DNA of 64,000 bases, taken from the NCBI GenBank assembly GCA_900468625.1, contig UBUL01000008.1:62001-126000 (forward strand). The letters run 5' to 3'. The DNA is from Hyphomicrobiales bacterium (GTDB taxonomy: Bacteria; Pseudomonadota; Alphaproteobacteria; Rhizobiales; Rhizobiaceae). Under the pieces are notes generated by a model, which was given only the letters and a program-made list of their open reading frames with translations, did no database searches and was not told the DNA's origin. The translations under genes and the position numbers were made by a program. Shown in pieces: positions 17,727 to 27,182 of this stretch; positions within the stretch are counted from its first letter, which is position 1, and the number at the start of each line of letters is the position of its first letter.

Positions 17727-19658
17727 ATGTCATTTCTTCAGAACGCCAGAATCAGAACCAAGGTGCTTTCCATCATAATTCCGATCTGTTTGATCGGGAT
17801 TGCAGGTGTCCTGGTCGTATCGAGCCAGTACAAAAACACCGCTGCCACCTATTCGAATTTCATTGCGAAAGACGAGACGGCGGCGTTGGAGATGTCCAGA
17901 GCCAGCCAGCGCCTGACCGCGATGAGCTACAACGCCTATCAGATGCTGATCTACAGCACGAAGGACCCGCAAATGGCAACCTTCTCGAAGCAATATGAGG
18001 AAAACAAGAAAGTTCTCTTCGAACGCTTTGCATCGATCAGGCAGTTGGTTCCGGCTGAAGCAGTGGCAATCGACAGACTGACGGCAAAAGCTAACGACAT
18101 TATTGTTCTTACAGACCCTGCCGTGAAAGCCGGATTGCTCGATGACAACGATACCGCCACCAAGCTGTTGAAGCAGGCCGATCCGCTGATCAGCGACGAA
18201 GTTGTGGCTGTTCGCGGCTGGCTCGATGCGCTGAACAAGCGTATCGGCGCCCAGAGCGACATGCTGGACGAGCATGCAAGCAGCACGATCATGGACGCCT
18301 TGATCGTGCTTGGCGTTCTTTTTGCCGCTGCGATCGTGATGGCCCTTGTTGTTTCCGCGCGTGGGATTACTACTCCCATCGAGCGCCTGCGGGCTCGCAT
18401 GGTATCGCTGGCAGGAGGAAATACCGACGAGGCCGTTGCCGGCATCGCGCGCAAGGACGAAGTCGGTCAGATGGCGGCGGCCGTCTCCGTCTTCCGCGAC
18501 AGCGCGATCGAACGCGTGCGCCTCGAGCGGGAGGCCGACGCCAATCGCAGCCTCTCCGAAAAGGAAAGGCTTGAACGCGAAGCGCAGAAAGCCAAGGATG
18601 CGGCTGACACGCAATTTGCAGTCGATGGTCTGGCAAGCGGTCTGGCCGAGCTTTCAAACGGCAACCTAGTCTATCGCATCGAACAGCCCTTTGTCGCCCA
18701 TCTCGATCGGCTGAGGGCGGATTTCAACGCCTCGATGGCCAAGCTCGAAGAGGCGCTGCGCTCAGTTGGCCAGGGCGGTCAGGCCATTGCCGCCGGCGCC
18801 AACCAGATCCGTTCTGCCGCCGATGATCTCTCCAAGCGTACCGAGCAGCAGGCGGCCTCGATCGAGGAGACGGCGGCCGCACTCGAGGAAATCACCACGA
18901 CCGTCAAGGATTCCACCCGGCGGGCGGAAGAAGCAAGCTCGCTGGTGGGACGTGCCCGCATCGGCGCGGAGAAATCCGGCGAGGTCATGCAGGAGGCGGT
19001 CGCTGCGATGGAGGCGATCTCGAAATCATCGGGCGAAATTTCCAATATCATCGGCGTCATCGATGACATAGCCTTCCAGACGAACCTGCTTGCGCTCAAT
19101 GCTGGGGTGGAAGCAGCCCGTGCGGGCGAGGCCGGCAAGGGCTTTGCCGTCGTCGCACAGGAAGTGAGGGAATTGGCCCAGCGATCCGCGACGGCCGCCA
19201 AAGAGATCAAGGCACTGATTTCGACATCGGGCCAGCAGGTGGCAAGCGGCGTCAATCTCGTCACGAAAACCGGCCAATCGCTGCAGCAGATCGTCACGGA
19301 GGTGGAGGAGATCGACCGCAACGTGCGGGCGATCGTCGAGGCGGCCCGCGAACAGGCGACCGGCCTGCAGGAAATCAACACGGCCGTCAACAGCATCGAT
19401 CAGGGAACGCAGCAGAATGCGGCCATGGTCGAGGAATCGACCGCCGCCAGCTACAGCCTTGCAAAGGAAGTAACGGCGCTGAACGATCTGCTCGGACAGT
19501 TCAACCTGCAAAACGGCCGCAGCCCTGCGCGACCGGCCGCGGCAACGGAACGGTCGAGCCCCGCCGCATCGCCGGCGCGCTCGCTCCGGGCAAAAATTGC
19601 CGGCGCCTTCGGCGGCTCGGGCGGTGCCGCGGCGGCTGCATCTTGGGAAGAGTTTTGA
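17727..19658 (+). CDS. Methyl-accepting chemotaxis protein
   Basis: A 643-residue transmembrane chemoreceptor. TM1 is near residues 13-34, a helical periplasmic sensor runs to about 185, TM2 is near 190-212, then come HAMP and a long cytoplasmic coiled coil with the signalling tip [20 protein letters not shown]. The C-terminus ends SWEEF, matching the WxxF-type pentapeptide that tethers CheR/CheB in high-abundance receptors. ATG 17727 precedes the first membrane segment; its ribosome-binding site is weak. No che genes are nearby. Confidence 0.9.
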   Translation: MSFLQNARIRTKVLSIIIPICLIGIAGVLVVSSQYKNTAATYSNFIAKDETAALEMSRASQRLTAMSYNAYQMLIYSTKDPQMATFSKQYEENKKVLFERFASIRQLVPAEAVAIDRLTAKANDIIVLTDPAVKAGLLDDNDTATKLLKQADPLISDEVVAVRGWLDALNKRIGAQSDMLDEHASSTIMDALIVLGVLFAAAIVMALVVSARGITTPIERLRARMVSLAGGNTDEAVAGIARKDEVGQMAAAVSVFRDSAIERVRLEREADANRSLSEKERLEREAQKAKDAADTQFAVDGLASGLAELSNGNLVYRIEQPFVAHLDRLRADFNASMAKLEEALRSVGQGGQAIAAGANQIRSAADDLSKRTEQQAASIEETAAALEEITTTVKDSTRRAEEASSLVGRARIGAEKSGEVMQEAVAAMEAISKSSGEISNIIGVIDDIAFQTNLLALNAGVEAARAGEAGKGFAVVAQEVRELAQRSATAAKEIKALISTSGQQVASGVNLVTKTGQSLQQIVTEVEEIDRNVRAIVEAAREQATGLQEINTAVNSIDQGTQQNAAMVEESTAASYSLAKEVTALNDLLGQFNLQNGRSPARPAAATERSSPAASPARSLRAKIAGAFGGSGGAAAAASWEEF

Positions 19659-19707
19659 TCGCCCGGAGCCCGGCCAGCCACTGAAGGATCGGCAGGTCTC
19701 GAAATAA

Positions 19708-19736
19708 AGGATCGCTGTCACCTTGGCTGCGATCCT
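19708..19736. terminator. Terminator hairpin between chemoreceptor and pit genes
   Basis: AGGATCGC at 19708-19715 pairs perfectly with GCGATCCT at 19729-19736, followed by GTCGTTTCT. The hairpin lies between two convergent genes and could act for both. Confidence 0.55.
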
Positions 19737-19774
19737 GTCGTTTCTATCAGGCAGAGAGGAAACAGCTCAGCCGT

Positions 19775-20779
19775 TCATTTGAAAAGCTGGATGCCCCAGT
19801 AGCCAAGCGCCGAAATTGCCGCGGCGGCAGGCAGCGTAATGACCCAGGCGATCACGATATTGCCGGCAATGCCCCAGCGCACTGCCGAGACCCTGCGGGC
19901 TGCGCCGACGCCGATGATGGCTCCCGTGATCGTGTGCGTTGTGGAAACCGGTATGCCGAGCCAGGTGGCGGCAAAGAGCGTCAAGGCGCCGCCCGTCTCC
20001 GCGCAGAAACCCTGCGTCGGGTTGAGGCGCGTAATTTTCGAGCCCATCGTGTGCACGATACGCCATCCGCCGAGCAGGGTGCCCAGCGCCATGGCCGCCT
20101 GGCACGACAGAACCACCCACAAGGGAACGTGGAACGTGCCGCCGCCATAGCCTTGAGAGTAAAGAAGTATGGCGATAATCCCCATGGTCTTCTGCGCATC
20201 GTTGCCGCCGTGCCCGAGAGAATAGAGCGAAGCCGAGAAGAACTGCATGATGCGGAAGGTGCTGTCGACGGCGAACGGCGTTTGCCGGACGAAAAGCCAT
20301 GTGACGGCAAGCACCAGAAAAAGGGCGAGCAAGAACCCGGCCAGCGGCGACATCACGATCGCGCCCGCCGTCTTGAGGACGCCAAGCCAGACGATCGAGC
20401 TGACACCGACCTTGGCAAGGCCGGCGCCGATCAGCCCGCCGACGAGCGCATGCGACGAACTCGATGGGATGCCGAAGATCCAGGTAACGATGTTCCAGAC
20501 GATTGCCCCCATCAACGCCGAGAAAATGACGGATGCATCGACGATCTTCGGATCGATGATGCCGGTTCCGAGCGTCTCCGCAACGTGCAATCCGAAAAAC
20601 AGGAAGGCGATGAAATTGAAAAAGGCCGCCCAGAGAACCGCATATTGCGGCCTGAGAACACGGGTCGAGACGATGGTCGCGATGGAGTTCGCGGCATCAT
20701 GGAGCCCGTTCAGAAAGTCGAAGAACAGAGCCGTGACGATGATTGCCACCAGCAGCGGAAAGGCAAGCGAGGCCTCCAT
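19775..20779 (-). CDS. pit: PiT family inorganic phosphate transporter
   Basis: A 334-residue inner-membrane phosphate permease. Both PiT repeats are visible: FLNGLHDAANSIATIVSTRV near the N-terminus and SLGHGGNDAQKTMG in the middle, the latter with the GGNDAQKT phosphate signature. About ten membrane spans are predicted by eye. Its ATG overlaps the stop of the upstream DUF47 gene by one base, reproducing the rhizobial orfA-pit operon, which supplies low-affinity phosphate uptake and is repressed by PhoB in Sinorhizobium. Confidence 0.92.
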   Translation of the reverse strand: MEASLAFPLLVAIIVTALFFDFLNGLHDAANSIATIVSTRVLRPQYAVLWAAFFNFIAFLFFGLHVAETLGTGIIDPKIVDASVIFSALMGAIVWNIVTWIFGIPSSSSHALVGGLIGAGLAKVGVSSIVWLGVLKTAGAIVMSPLAGFLLALFLVLAVTWLFVRQTPFAVDSTFRIMQFFSASLYSLGHGGNDAQKTMGIIAILLYSQGYGGGTFHVPLWVVLSCQAAMALGTLLGGWRIVHTMGSKITRLNPTQGFCAETGGALTLFAATWLGIPVSTTHTITGAIIGVGAARRVSAVRWGIAGNIVIAWVITLPAAAAISALGYWGIQLFK

Positions 20780-21420
20780 CAGACACTCTCGATCACGATA
20801 CCGTTGATCTCATTGGCGACGTCTTCGAAACGATCGACCACCTTTTCCAGTTCGCCGTATATCTCGCTGCCGATGATATACGCCATGGCGTTGGAGGCGC
20901 CGTGATTGCGGAAGAGATCCTTCAAGCCGGCGTCGTGCAGCTCGTCGGCATGGCCTTCGACCTTGACGATCTCTTCGGTGATATTGGCAAGCCGGGCGGC
21001 GTTGGCTCCCATGCGATCCAACAGCGGCACCGCCTCGGCGACAAGATACGCCGCCTTGACGATCACTTCGCCCATCTTCTGCATGCGCGGATCGAAGCTC
21101 TTCTGTTCGAACAGACGTATGGTCTTGACCGTCTTGTGCATCATGTCGATGGCATCATCCATCGACATGATCAGATCCTTGATATCGCCGCGATCGAAGG
21201 GAGTGATGAAGCTCTTTCGAACCGCGATCAGCACGTCGCGCGTGATATCGTCGGCCTGATTTTCGAGCTCGATGATCCGGCGGCACTTTCCCTCGATATC
21301 CCTGCCGGAAAGCAGCTCGTTCAGCGCCTCGGCAGCGCCGACGATCGTGCGCGAGTGCTGCGCGAAAAGATCAAAGAAACGATCCTCGCGCGGCATGAGT
21401 TTGCGAAACCAGCCCAGCAT
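20779..21420 (-). CDS. DUF47 PhoU-like accessory protein of the Pit transporter
   Basis: A 213-residue helical protein of the DUF47 family (PhoU-related), recognised by MLGWFRKLMPREDRFFDLF and MDDAIDMMHKTVKTIRLFE. Such proteins are encoded directly before pit genes and modulate phosphate transport; the rhizobial form is called OrfA. ATG 21420 has GGAG five bases upstream and is preferred to the adjacent TTG at 21423. Translation is coupled to pit through the overlapping stop and start. Confidence 0.88.
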   Translation of the reverse strand: MLGWFRKLMPREDRFFDLFAQHSRTIVGAAEALNELLSGRDIEGKCRRIIELENQADDITRDVLIAVRKSFITPFDRGDIKDLIMSMDDAIDMMHKTVKTIRLFEQKSFDPRMQKMGEVIVKAAYLVAEAVPLLDRMGANAARLANITEEIVKVEGHADELHDAGLKDLFRNHGASNAMAYIIGSEIYGELEKVVDRFEDVANEINGIVIESV

Positions 21421-21593
21421 CAAAGCTCCATGCGTCCATTGTCACGAAATTGTCATAATTGACAAGGCGCAGCTTGGGAAGGCTGGGAACGATGATGTTT
21501 TCAGGATAGCTTATGTTTTTTGTGGACGCAGCGTCGGCCACCGCCAAACGCATGCGCCGGTTCTCCACGGGCGAACGACGATCAAATGAACAC

Positions 21594-22664
21594 TTACTCG
21601 CGCAGAAGCGGCAGCAGTTGATCGCCTTGTCGCCTGATTTCCGAAAGATAGGGCGTGTCCGAAAGAACGAAATGCGTGATGCCGAGATCGCGGTATTTGC
21701 GAAGCGAGCGGGCGACATCCTCGGCCGAGCCGACCAGCCAGGTGGTGCCGGCGCCGCCACCACCGAATTTGCCGGGCGCGGTATAGAGATTGTCATCGAG
21801 CACGTCGCCACGCGCAGCGAGACCGAACAGCCGCTTCTGGCCTACTGCAATCGATTGCCGGTGATCGTTCCAGCCGACGCCCTTATTCTCAGCCATCTCC
21901 GCAACTTTCGCCTCGGCATCGGTCCAAGCCTGCTCCGTCGTGCCGCGCACCAGCGTCGTTATGCGCAGCCCGAATTCCAGCGGCGCCAGATCGCGATCAA
22001 GATCTCTGCTGAGTGCCTTGAGCCGGCTGATCCGCTCGGCGATGTCGGCAAGCGGCTCCCCCCAGAAAAGCTGCACATCGGCTTCTGTGGCGGAAACACG
22101 CTCTGCCGCGTCCGAAGCGCCGCCGAAATAAAGCTTGGGATGCAGACGTTTGCCGCGAGGCTCGATGCGCGGCGCAGCGGTGGAGTCGCTGACGCGAAAA
22201 TGCTCTCCCTCATAGGTGACGTTCTCTTCGGTCCAGAGCTTGCGGGTGAGCCGCATGAATTCCTTGGTGCGGTCATAGCGGTGTGCTTGATCCCCCTCGC
22301 TATCGCCATAGGCGGCAAGATTGTCCTTGCCGGAAACGATGTTGATGCGCACGCGGCCGCCGCTCAAGCGATCCAACGTGGCGGCGGCAGAAGCAAAATG
22401 TGCCGGCCGCCAATAGCCGGGGCGGATTGCAATGAGCGGTTCGAAGGTGGCGGTGCGTGCGGTAAGTGCCGCCGCGAGGGTGAAGGTGTCGGGGCGGCCC
22501 CAGCCCGTGCCGATCAATGCGCCTTTCCATCCGTGATCTTCGAGTGCCTTGGCATGGCTCGTCAGGGTCTCCAGGCTGTTGTGATTTTCGACTGCGGAAT
22601 CGCCGCGATGGCCCGGTTTGACGTCATTGGGGATGTACCAAAGATATTCGCAATTGCTGCTCAT
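21594..22664 (-). CDS. FMN-dependent sulfonate monooxygenase, SsuD-like
   Basis: A 356-residue luciferase-like oxygenase of the alkanesulfonate type. Typical segments are CEYLWYIPNDVKPGHRG, RPGYWRPAHFASAAATLD and GRVRINIVSGKDNLAAYGD. Such enzymes use reduced flavin and oxygen to release sulfite from sulfonates. It follows a taurine/sulfonate-type ABC transporter on the same strand, so the operon supplies sulfur. ATG 22664 begins at the conserved N-terminus; a longer frame upstream is proline/serine-rich and unlikely. No flavin reductase gene is adjacent. Confidence 0.85.
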   Translation of the reverse strand: MSSNCEYLWYIPNDVKPGHRGDSAVENHNSLETLTSHAKALEDHGWKGALIGTGWGRPDTFTLAAALTARTATFEPLIAIRPGYWRPAHFASAAATLDRLSGGRVRINIVSGKDNLAAYGDSEGDQAHRYDRTKEFMRLTRKLWTEENVTYEGEHFRVSDSTAAPRIEPRGKRLHPKLYFGGASDAAERVSATEADVQLFWGEPLADIAERISRLKALSRDLDRDLAPLEFGLRITTLVRGTTEQAWTDAEAKVAEMAENKGVGWNDHRQSIAVGQKRLFGLAARGDVLDDNLYTAPGKFGGGGAGTTWLVGSAEDVARSLRKYRDLGITHFVLSDTPYLSEIRRQGDQLLPLLRE

Positions 22665-22749
22665 GCCTGCGCTCGCAAATTTTTCCGGATCGAATGACGG
22701 ATTTCGTGGTGAAAACGCTGTGAGCGATCTCCGCTCTTCGCCTTTGCAG

Positions 22750-23604
22750 CTAAAGCTTGCCCTTCCAGGGAACGAGGATGGTTTCGAGGATGCGGATGGC
22801 GGCCGAAAAGGCGAAGGCGCAGACCGCGATGATGCCGATGCCGACGAAGACGACATCGGTGGCAAGGAACTGCGATGCCGACATGATCATGAAGCCGATG
22901 CCGCGTGTCGAGGCGATGAGTTCGGCTGCCACCAGCGTTCCCCAGCCGACGCCGAATGCGATCCGGATGCCGGTCAGGATTTCCGGCAGCGCCGAGGCCA
23001 GGACGACGCTGAAGAAAAGCTGTAGCCGGTTCGCCCCCAGCGAACGCGCGGCATTGACCCGCTCCAGCGGCAGCGAGCGGACGCCGGCCTGAGCGGACAG
23101 GCAGATCGGCGCGAACATGGAGAGCACGAGGAGTGTGATCTTCGAGGTCTCGCCGATGCCAAGCCATATGATCATCAGCGGCAGATAGGAAAGGGGCGGC
23201 AGCGGCCAATAGAATTCGATCGGCGTATCCAAGATACCCTTTGCCCAGCGGTTGAGACCCATCAGCAGGCCGACGGGAATGCCGATGCCGATCGCGACGG
23301 CTGCGGCGACGACAATGCGAAACAGGCTCGCCAATATGTGCTCCGAAAGCGAGGCGCCGGCATAGCCATCGCGGTAAACGACGCCGATCTGCGTCAAGAC
23401 CTCGTCCGGGCGAGGCAGGAAGAGGTGCGACACCAGGCCGAACTTGGCGACAAGCCACCACAAGATCAGACAGGCGACTGCGGTGGCGATGCTGATGGCG
23501 ATCGTGGGTTTTTCGCCGGCACCGAAAGCGGGAATGCGGACCAGTGTCGGTTGCGCTTCCTCTTGTGGGGCGGCGATCGGGCGCGTTTCGATAATGTCGC
23601 TCAT
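22750..23604 (-). CDS. Sulfonate/taurine ABC transporter permease (SsuC/TauC type)
   Basis: A 284-residue inner-membrane permease with one N-terminal span and the BPD-transport domain, with EAA loop around [15 protein letters not shown]. The family imports taurine, alkanesulfonates, nitrate or thiamine precursors. Its ATG overlaps the stop of the ATPase gene by four bases. The desulfonating enzyme gene downstream points to sulfonates. Confidence 0.86.
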   Translation of the reverse strand: MSDIIETRPIAAPQEEAQPTLVRIPAFGAGEKPTIAISIATAVACLILWWLVAKFGLVSHLFLPRPDEVLTQIGVVYRDGYAGASLSEHILASLFRIVVAAAVAIGIGIPVGLLMGLNRWAKGILDTPIEFYWPLPPLSYLPLMIIWLGIGETSKITLLVLSMFAPICLSAQAGVRSLPLERVNAARSLGANRLQLFFSVVLASALPEILTGIRIAFGVGWGTLVAAELIASTRGIGFMIMSASQFLATDVVFVGIGIIAVCAFAFSAAIRILETILVPWKGKL

Positions 23605-24389
23605 GCCGCGCTCCTGATGCTGTCGGCGCTATGGAGGATGGCGCGGATTTCTTGCCGGAGGCTGCTGAACTCGGGAGATGAGAGGATCGCTCTCGTATCG
23701 CCGCCGGCGGCAAAGCGATGCACGAAATCAAGTTCGAAACGCGCAACGACACGTCCCGGCCTCGGCGACATGACCAGAACCTCCGTTCCGAGGAAAAGCG
23801 CCTCCTCGATCGAATGGGTGATAAAGAAGATGCGCTTGTTGGTCCTGGTCCAGATCGAAACCAGCAGCTCCTGCATCTGTTCGCGCGTCAGGCTGTCGAG
23901 TGCGCCGAATGGCTCGTCCATCAGCAATATGTCCGGGTCGGTAGCGAGCGCCCGGGCAATGCCGACGCGCTGGCGCATGCCGCCCGACAATTCATAAGGT
24001 TGGGCATTGGCAAAATCGGTGAGACCCACGAGCCGCAAAAGCTCGGATGCGCGCTTCCGGCGCTCCCGTTTGCCCAATCCCGCAAACTGCAGGCCGAGCG
24101 CCACATTGTCGATGACGGATTTCCATGGCAGCAGCGCATCCTTCTGGAAGACGACACCGCGATCGGCTCCGGGGCCGGATACCGGCCTGCCGTCGAGCGT
24201 GATCCTTCCCTCCGAAAGCGGCAGGAAACCGGCGATCGCATTGAGCAAGGTGGATTTGCCGCAGCCGGACGCGCCGAGCGCCACGACGATGCCGCGCTCG
24301 GGAATATCGAAGGAAACGCGGTCGAGCGCGTGAACGGTTCTGCCGTCACGCGCTGCAAAGAAGACGCTGGCATGGTCGACTTGAAGCAT
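23601..24389 (-). CDS. Sulfonate/taurine ABC transporter ATPase (SsuB/TauB type)
   Basis: A 262-residue ATPase with Walker [10 protein letters not shown], signature LSGGMRQR, Walker [13 protein letters not shown] and switch histidine in [10 protein letters not shown]. The TauB/SsuB grouping follows from sequence style and neighbours. It lies between the binding-protein gene (55-base gap) and the permease gene (four-base overlap). Confidence 0.88.
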   Translation of the reverse strand: MLQVDHASVFFAARDGRTVHALDRVSFDIPERGIVVALGASGCGKSTLLNAIAGFLPLSEGRITLDGRPVSGPGADRGVVFQKDALLPWKSVIDNVALGLQFAGLGKRERRKRASELLRLVGLTDFANAQPYELSGGMRQRVGIARALATDPDILLMDEPFGALDSLTREQMQELLVSIWTRTNKRIFFITHSIEEALFLGTEVLVMSPRPGRVVARFELDFVHRFAAGGDTRAILSSPEFSSLRQEIRAILHSADSIRSAA

Positions 24390-24444
24390 GGGCTCTCTCG
24401 ATATTGCGACGCCGGCGCGACAAGCGCGCCGACGCCAGGGAGGA

Positions 24445-25458
24445 TCAGTTGCTGGCGCTGATAACAGCGTCAGCCGTGACGAATGCGCCGTAATTCGGCA
24501 GGACTTCGGAGACTTTTCCCTGGCTCTTCAGGAAGGCCGCGGTGTCCTTCAGGATCTTGGCAGCGCCGGATTGGTCGCCACCGCCGAGCCATGCTGCCGA
24601 TGCCTGCACCTCGGGCGTCAGCAGCGTCAGATTCTTGAGTGCGGCCGCCTGCTGGTCCGCCGTGCCGCCGAGCAGCTTTGCGAGCGCCTTGGCGTTGTCG
24701 CTGTCCGGCCCCCAGGCGGCCTTATCGGCTGCGAACGAGGCGTAGTATTTGTTGATCACCGAGGCATAGGCCTTCAGGAATTTCGGATTGTCTGTGGCAA
24801 ATTTCGAGGTTGCGACCCAGGCGGAAAACGTCGGAGCGCCCTTGTCGGCGACGTCCTTGGATGTCACCAGCACCTTGCCGTTCTTCTTCAGCTCGGTGAG
24901 TGCCGGGTCCCAGACGAAACCGCCGTCAATATCGCCGCGGTTGTAGCTTGCGACGATTTCCGGCTGCGGAACGGCGAAGACCTGTACGTCCTTTTCCGTG
25001 AGGCCAAGGGATTTGATGAGGGCGAGCAGCTGGTAGTGATCGGTGGAAACGGGTGCTGCCGCGAGCTTCTTGCCCTTCAGATCGGCAAGCGTGTTGATGC
25101 CGGAGCCATTGCGCACCACCAGAGCTTCATCGACGCCCGAAATCGACGATAGGTAGAACGCCTTCACCTCTAGCCCGCGCGAGGCGGCAGCGGCGAACGG
25201 GCTTGAGCCGACATAGCCGATCTGGACATCGCCGGACGCGATGGCGGCGAAGATTTCCGCGCCGGAGTTGAATTTGCGGAAGTCGATCTCATAACCTGTC
25301 TCCTTCGTGAAATCGCCATTGGCGATGGCGACGGAGGAAGGCAGGGCGTCCGTCTGATAGGCGACGACGATCTTCTTGCCGGCCGCGGCGGCAACGGTTG
25401 CCAACGAGATGCTGGCAAGGCCGAAGGCAGCTGCAGCGATCAATGTCTTGAATTTCAT
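24445..25458 (-). CDS. Periplasmic sulfonate/taurine-binding protein (TauA/SsuA type)
   Basis: A 337-residue solute-binding protein, first gene of the sulfonate operon. From ATG 25458 (AGGGGAC just upstream) it opens with a Sec signal peptide, [19 protein letters not shown], cleaved near ATVAAAA. The mature part contains [17 protein letters not shown] and [20 protein letters not shown], typical of taurine-binding proteins. A longer frame reaching 25656 is upstream sequence, not protein. Sulfur starvation control by CysB/Cbl-like proteins is usual for such operons, but no site was identified. Confidence 0.88.
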   Translation of the reverse strand: MKFKTLIAAAAFGLASISLATVAAAAGKKIVVAYQTDALPSSVAIANGDFTKETGYEIDFRKFNSGAEIFAAIASGDVQIGYVGSSPFAAAASRGLEVKAFYLSSISGVDEALVVRNGSGINTLADLKGKKLAAAPVSTDHYQLLALIKSLGLTEKDVQVFAVPQPEIVASYNRGDIDGGFVWDPALTELKKNGKVLVTSKDVADKGAPTFSAWVATSKFATDNPKFLKAYASVINKYYASFAADKAAWGPDSDNAKALAKLLGGTADQQAAALKNLTLLTPEVQASAAWLGGGDQSGAAKILKDTAAFLKSQGKVSEVLPNYGAFVTADAVISASN

Positions 25459-25697
25459 ATTGTCCCCTTGGCCGATCCCGGCGTTTCCTTGAGCGCGATG
25501 AACAAAGCCTAGCCAAGAAGGGCAGAGGATCGACAGAAATAACAAACTATTTTTATAGACTATAAGGGGAATTGTTTGCCGGAATTCACGAAAACCGCAG
25601 CAGCTGTTTGATCGATCGGAATGCGGGACCGGAGGCTCAACCCGAGTGGCGAGCACGAGAGGGTGTTCCGTCGCTGCAGTCGGATGACTGGCTTACA

Positions 25698-25735
25698 CTG
25701 CCCTGCCATGGCATTGGGATGCCCAGGCAGGGCAG
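25698..25735. repeat. Long intergenic palindrome
   Basis: CTGCCCTGCC (25698-25707) is perfectly complementary to GGCAGGGCAG (25726-25735), and the 18-base loop itself can pair further (TGGCAT with ATGCCCA, one bulge). The structure is 240 bases upstream of the binding-protein gene, outside any recognised gene. It may be a repeat unit or a terminator. Confidence 0.5.
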
Positions 25736-25862
25736 CGATTGCCGTCCAAACGGGGGGCGAGGCGGCAATCTGGTGTGTGAACGGGAGATAGCTGCAGCTA
25801 TCACGTTGTTGGAGAACCGACCAACGGCGTCTCTGCTGCGGAAAATTCTTTCAAACTAGCAT

Positions 25863-26060
25863 TCAGTGGCCGTCGGCATCCCCGTCCGTATCTCCGCGCA
25901 ACGCTAATGCTGCAATGGCGGATGGAACCTTGGCCGCAGAGGACGAGCCGACCGTTGGAGCAGAGGTCTTGGCTGAATCGGACCCTGCCGTTGCGGGTGC
26001 GGGGAGTTTTGAGGGAATTAACGTAGCCGCTGTCGTGGCAACGGAAGTTATGGAAGTCAT
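25863..26060 (-). CDS. Possible small Ala/Ser/Thr-rich protein
   Basis: The 65-residue frame starts with ATG 26060, preceded by a strong Shine-Dalgarno (GAAGAAGGG, eight bases). The product is rich in Ala, Ser, Thr and Pro and ends with an acidic DTDGDADGH tail, reminiscent of calcium-binding loops. A longer frame on the opposite strand (25915-26409) is judged a shadow. The rest of the 1,019-base gap 25459-26477 shows only the palindrome listed separately. Family unknown. Confidence 0.4.
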   Translation of the reverse strand: MTSITSVATTAATLIPSKLPAPATAGSDSAKTSAPTVGSSSAAKVPSAIAALALRGDTDGDADGH

Positions 26061-26477
26061 TGAAAAAGCCCTTCTTCAGCGAAGCTTTCGCGTCATGCGT
26101 CAAGCGCGGCCGGTTTTCGCAGATGGTTCATCCATCCGAGGTTCGAATCGAGGAGATGTTTTTCGATCGCAAGCCGAAACTGGCATTCGATTCTTACAAG
26201 GGACTTACAAGATCGCGTCGGCATTCACGTTTTCAAAGCCGAGTGCAAAGTTCTTTCAGCAGCTGGCCGATGAGCAAAAGGGAGACAACTCGATTTGGAA
26301 GAGAGTGATTGTCCCTGTGAGAGACAACCAGGAACGCGCGTGTCCCCGCGGCAGCGAGACGAACAAAGCGTGGCTCCGACTACGCACAAAATTCCGAAGT
26401 TCGCTTTGACACAAGGCCGCCAGAAGGGTTTGGTAGTAGCCGATCAGGATTGCCCTTCCTCTTCCAAAGGACATCGA

Positions 26478-27173
26478 ATGGACAGTGCTCAAACGGAACG
26501 ACACTTTATCGACCGCGTCGGATGGCTTCGCGCTGCTGTCCTTGGGGCCAATGACGGGATAATATCCACCGCCAGTTTGATGGTGGGGGTCGCATCAGCC
26601 GCGACCTCGTCGAGTGCCGTTCTCGTAACGGGGGTCGCCGGCCTTGTCGCCGGTGCGATGTCGATGGCTGCCGGAGAATATGTCTCCGTAAGCTCTCAGG
26701 CCGATACGGAACGCGCCGATCTGGCGCGGGAAAGAAGCGAGCTTGCGACAAACCGGAATGCAGAGGTGAAGGAGCTGGCCGCGATATATGTAGAGCGCGG
26801 CGTCGATCCGGTTTTGTCTATCAAGGTTGCCGAGCAGCTTATGGCGAAGGATGCGCTTGCCGCCCATGCTCGTGAGGAGCTGGGAATTTCCCATACAGTT
26901 TCAGCCAATCCGATCCAGGCTGCGATGACCTCGGCAGCAACTTTTTCGTCGGGCGCGATTCTGCCTGTTTTGGCCGCTCTGATTGCACCGAAGAATATTC
27001 TGGTCCCTGTCGTGTTCGGTGTGTCGCTCTTCGTTTTGGCCCTGCTTGGAGCAATTGGCGCCAGGGCCGGTGGGGCTTCGGTATTAAAGCCCACGCTTCG
27101 CGTCGCTTTCTGGGGCGCGATCGCCATGGCCGTGACGGCTGGCGTTGGCGCATTAATCGGCACTTCGGTGTGA
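26478..27173 (+). CDS. VIT1/CCC1 family iron/manganese transporter
   Basis: A 231-residue membrane protein of the vacuolar-iron-transporter family. It has WLRAAVLGANDGIISTASLM at the start of TM1, AGAMSMAAGEYVSVSSQAD before the cytoplasmic metal-binding helices, and three C-terminal membrane spans. Such proteins export Fe(II) or Mn(II) from the cytosol. The fused ferritin-like domain of the related MbfA proteins is absent. ATG 26478 has AAAGGA upstream. No neighbour is functionally linked. Confidence 0.88.
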   Translation: MDSAQTERHFIDRVGWLRAAVLGANDGIISTASLMVGVASAATSSSAVLVTGVAGLVAGAMSMAAGEYVSVSSQADTERADLARERSELATNRNAEVKELAAIYVERGVDPVLSIKVAEQLMAKDALAAHAREELGISHTVSANPIQAAMTSAATFSSGAILPVLAALIAPKNILVPVVFGVSLFVLALLGAIGARAGGASVLKPTLRVAFWGAIAMAVTAGVGALIGTSV

Positions 27174-27182
27174 CCGAGGCAA

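Noticed and set aside
26140..26149. GGTTCGAATC, resembling a tRNA T-loop
   Set aside because: Flanking bases cannot form a five-base T stem, and no anticodon or acceptor stem was found nearby.
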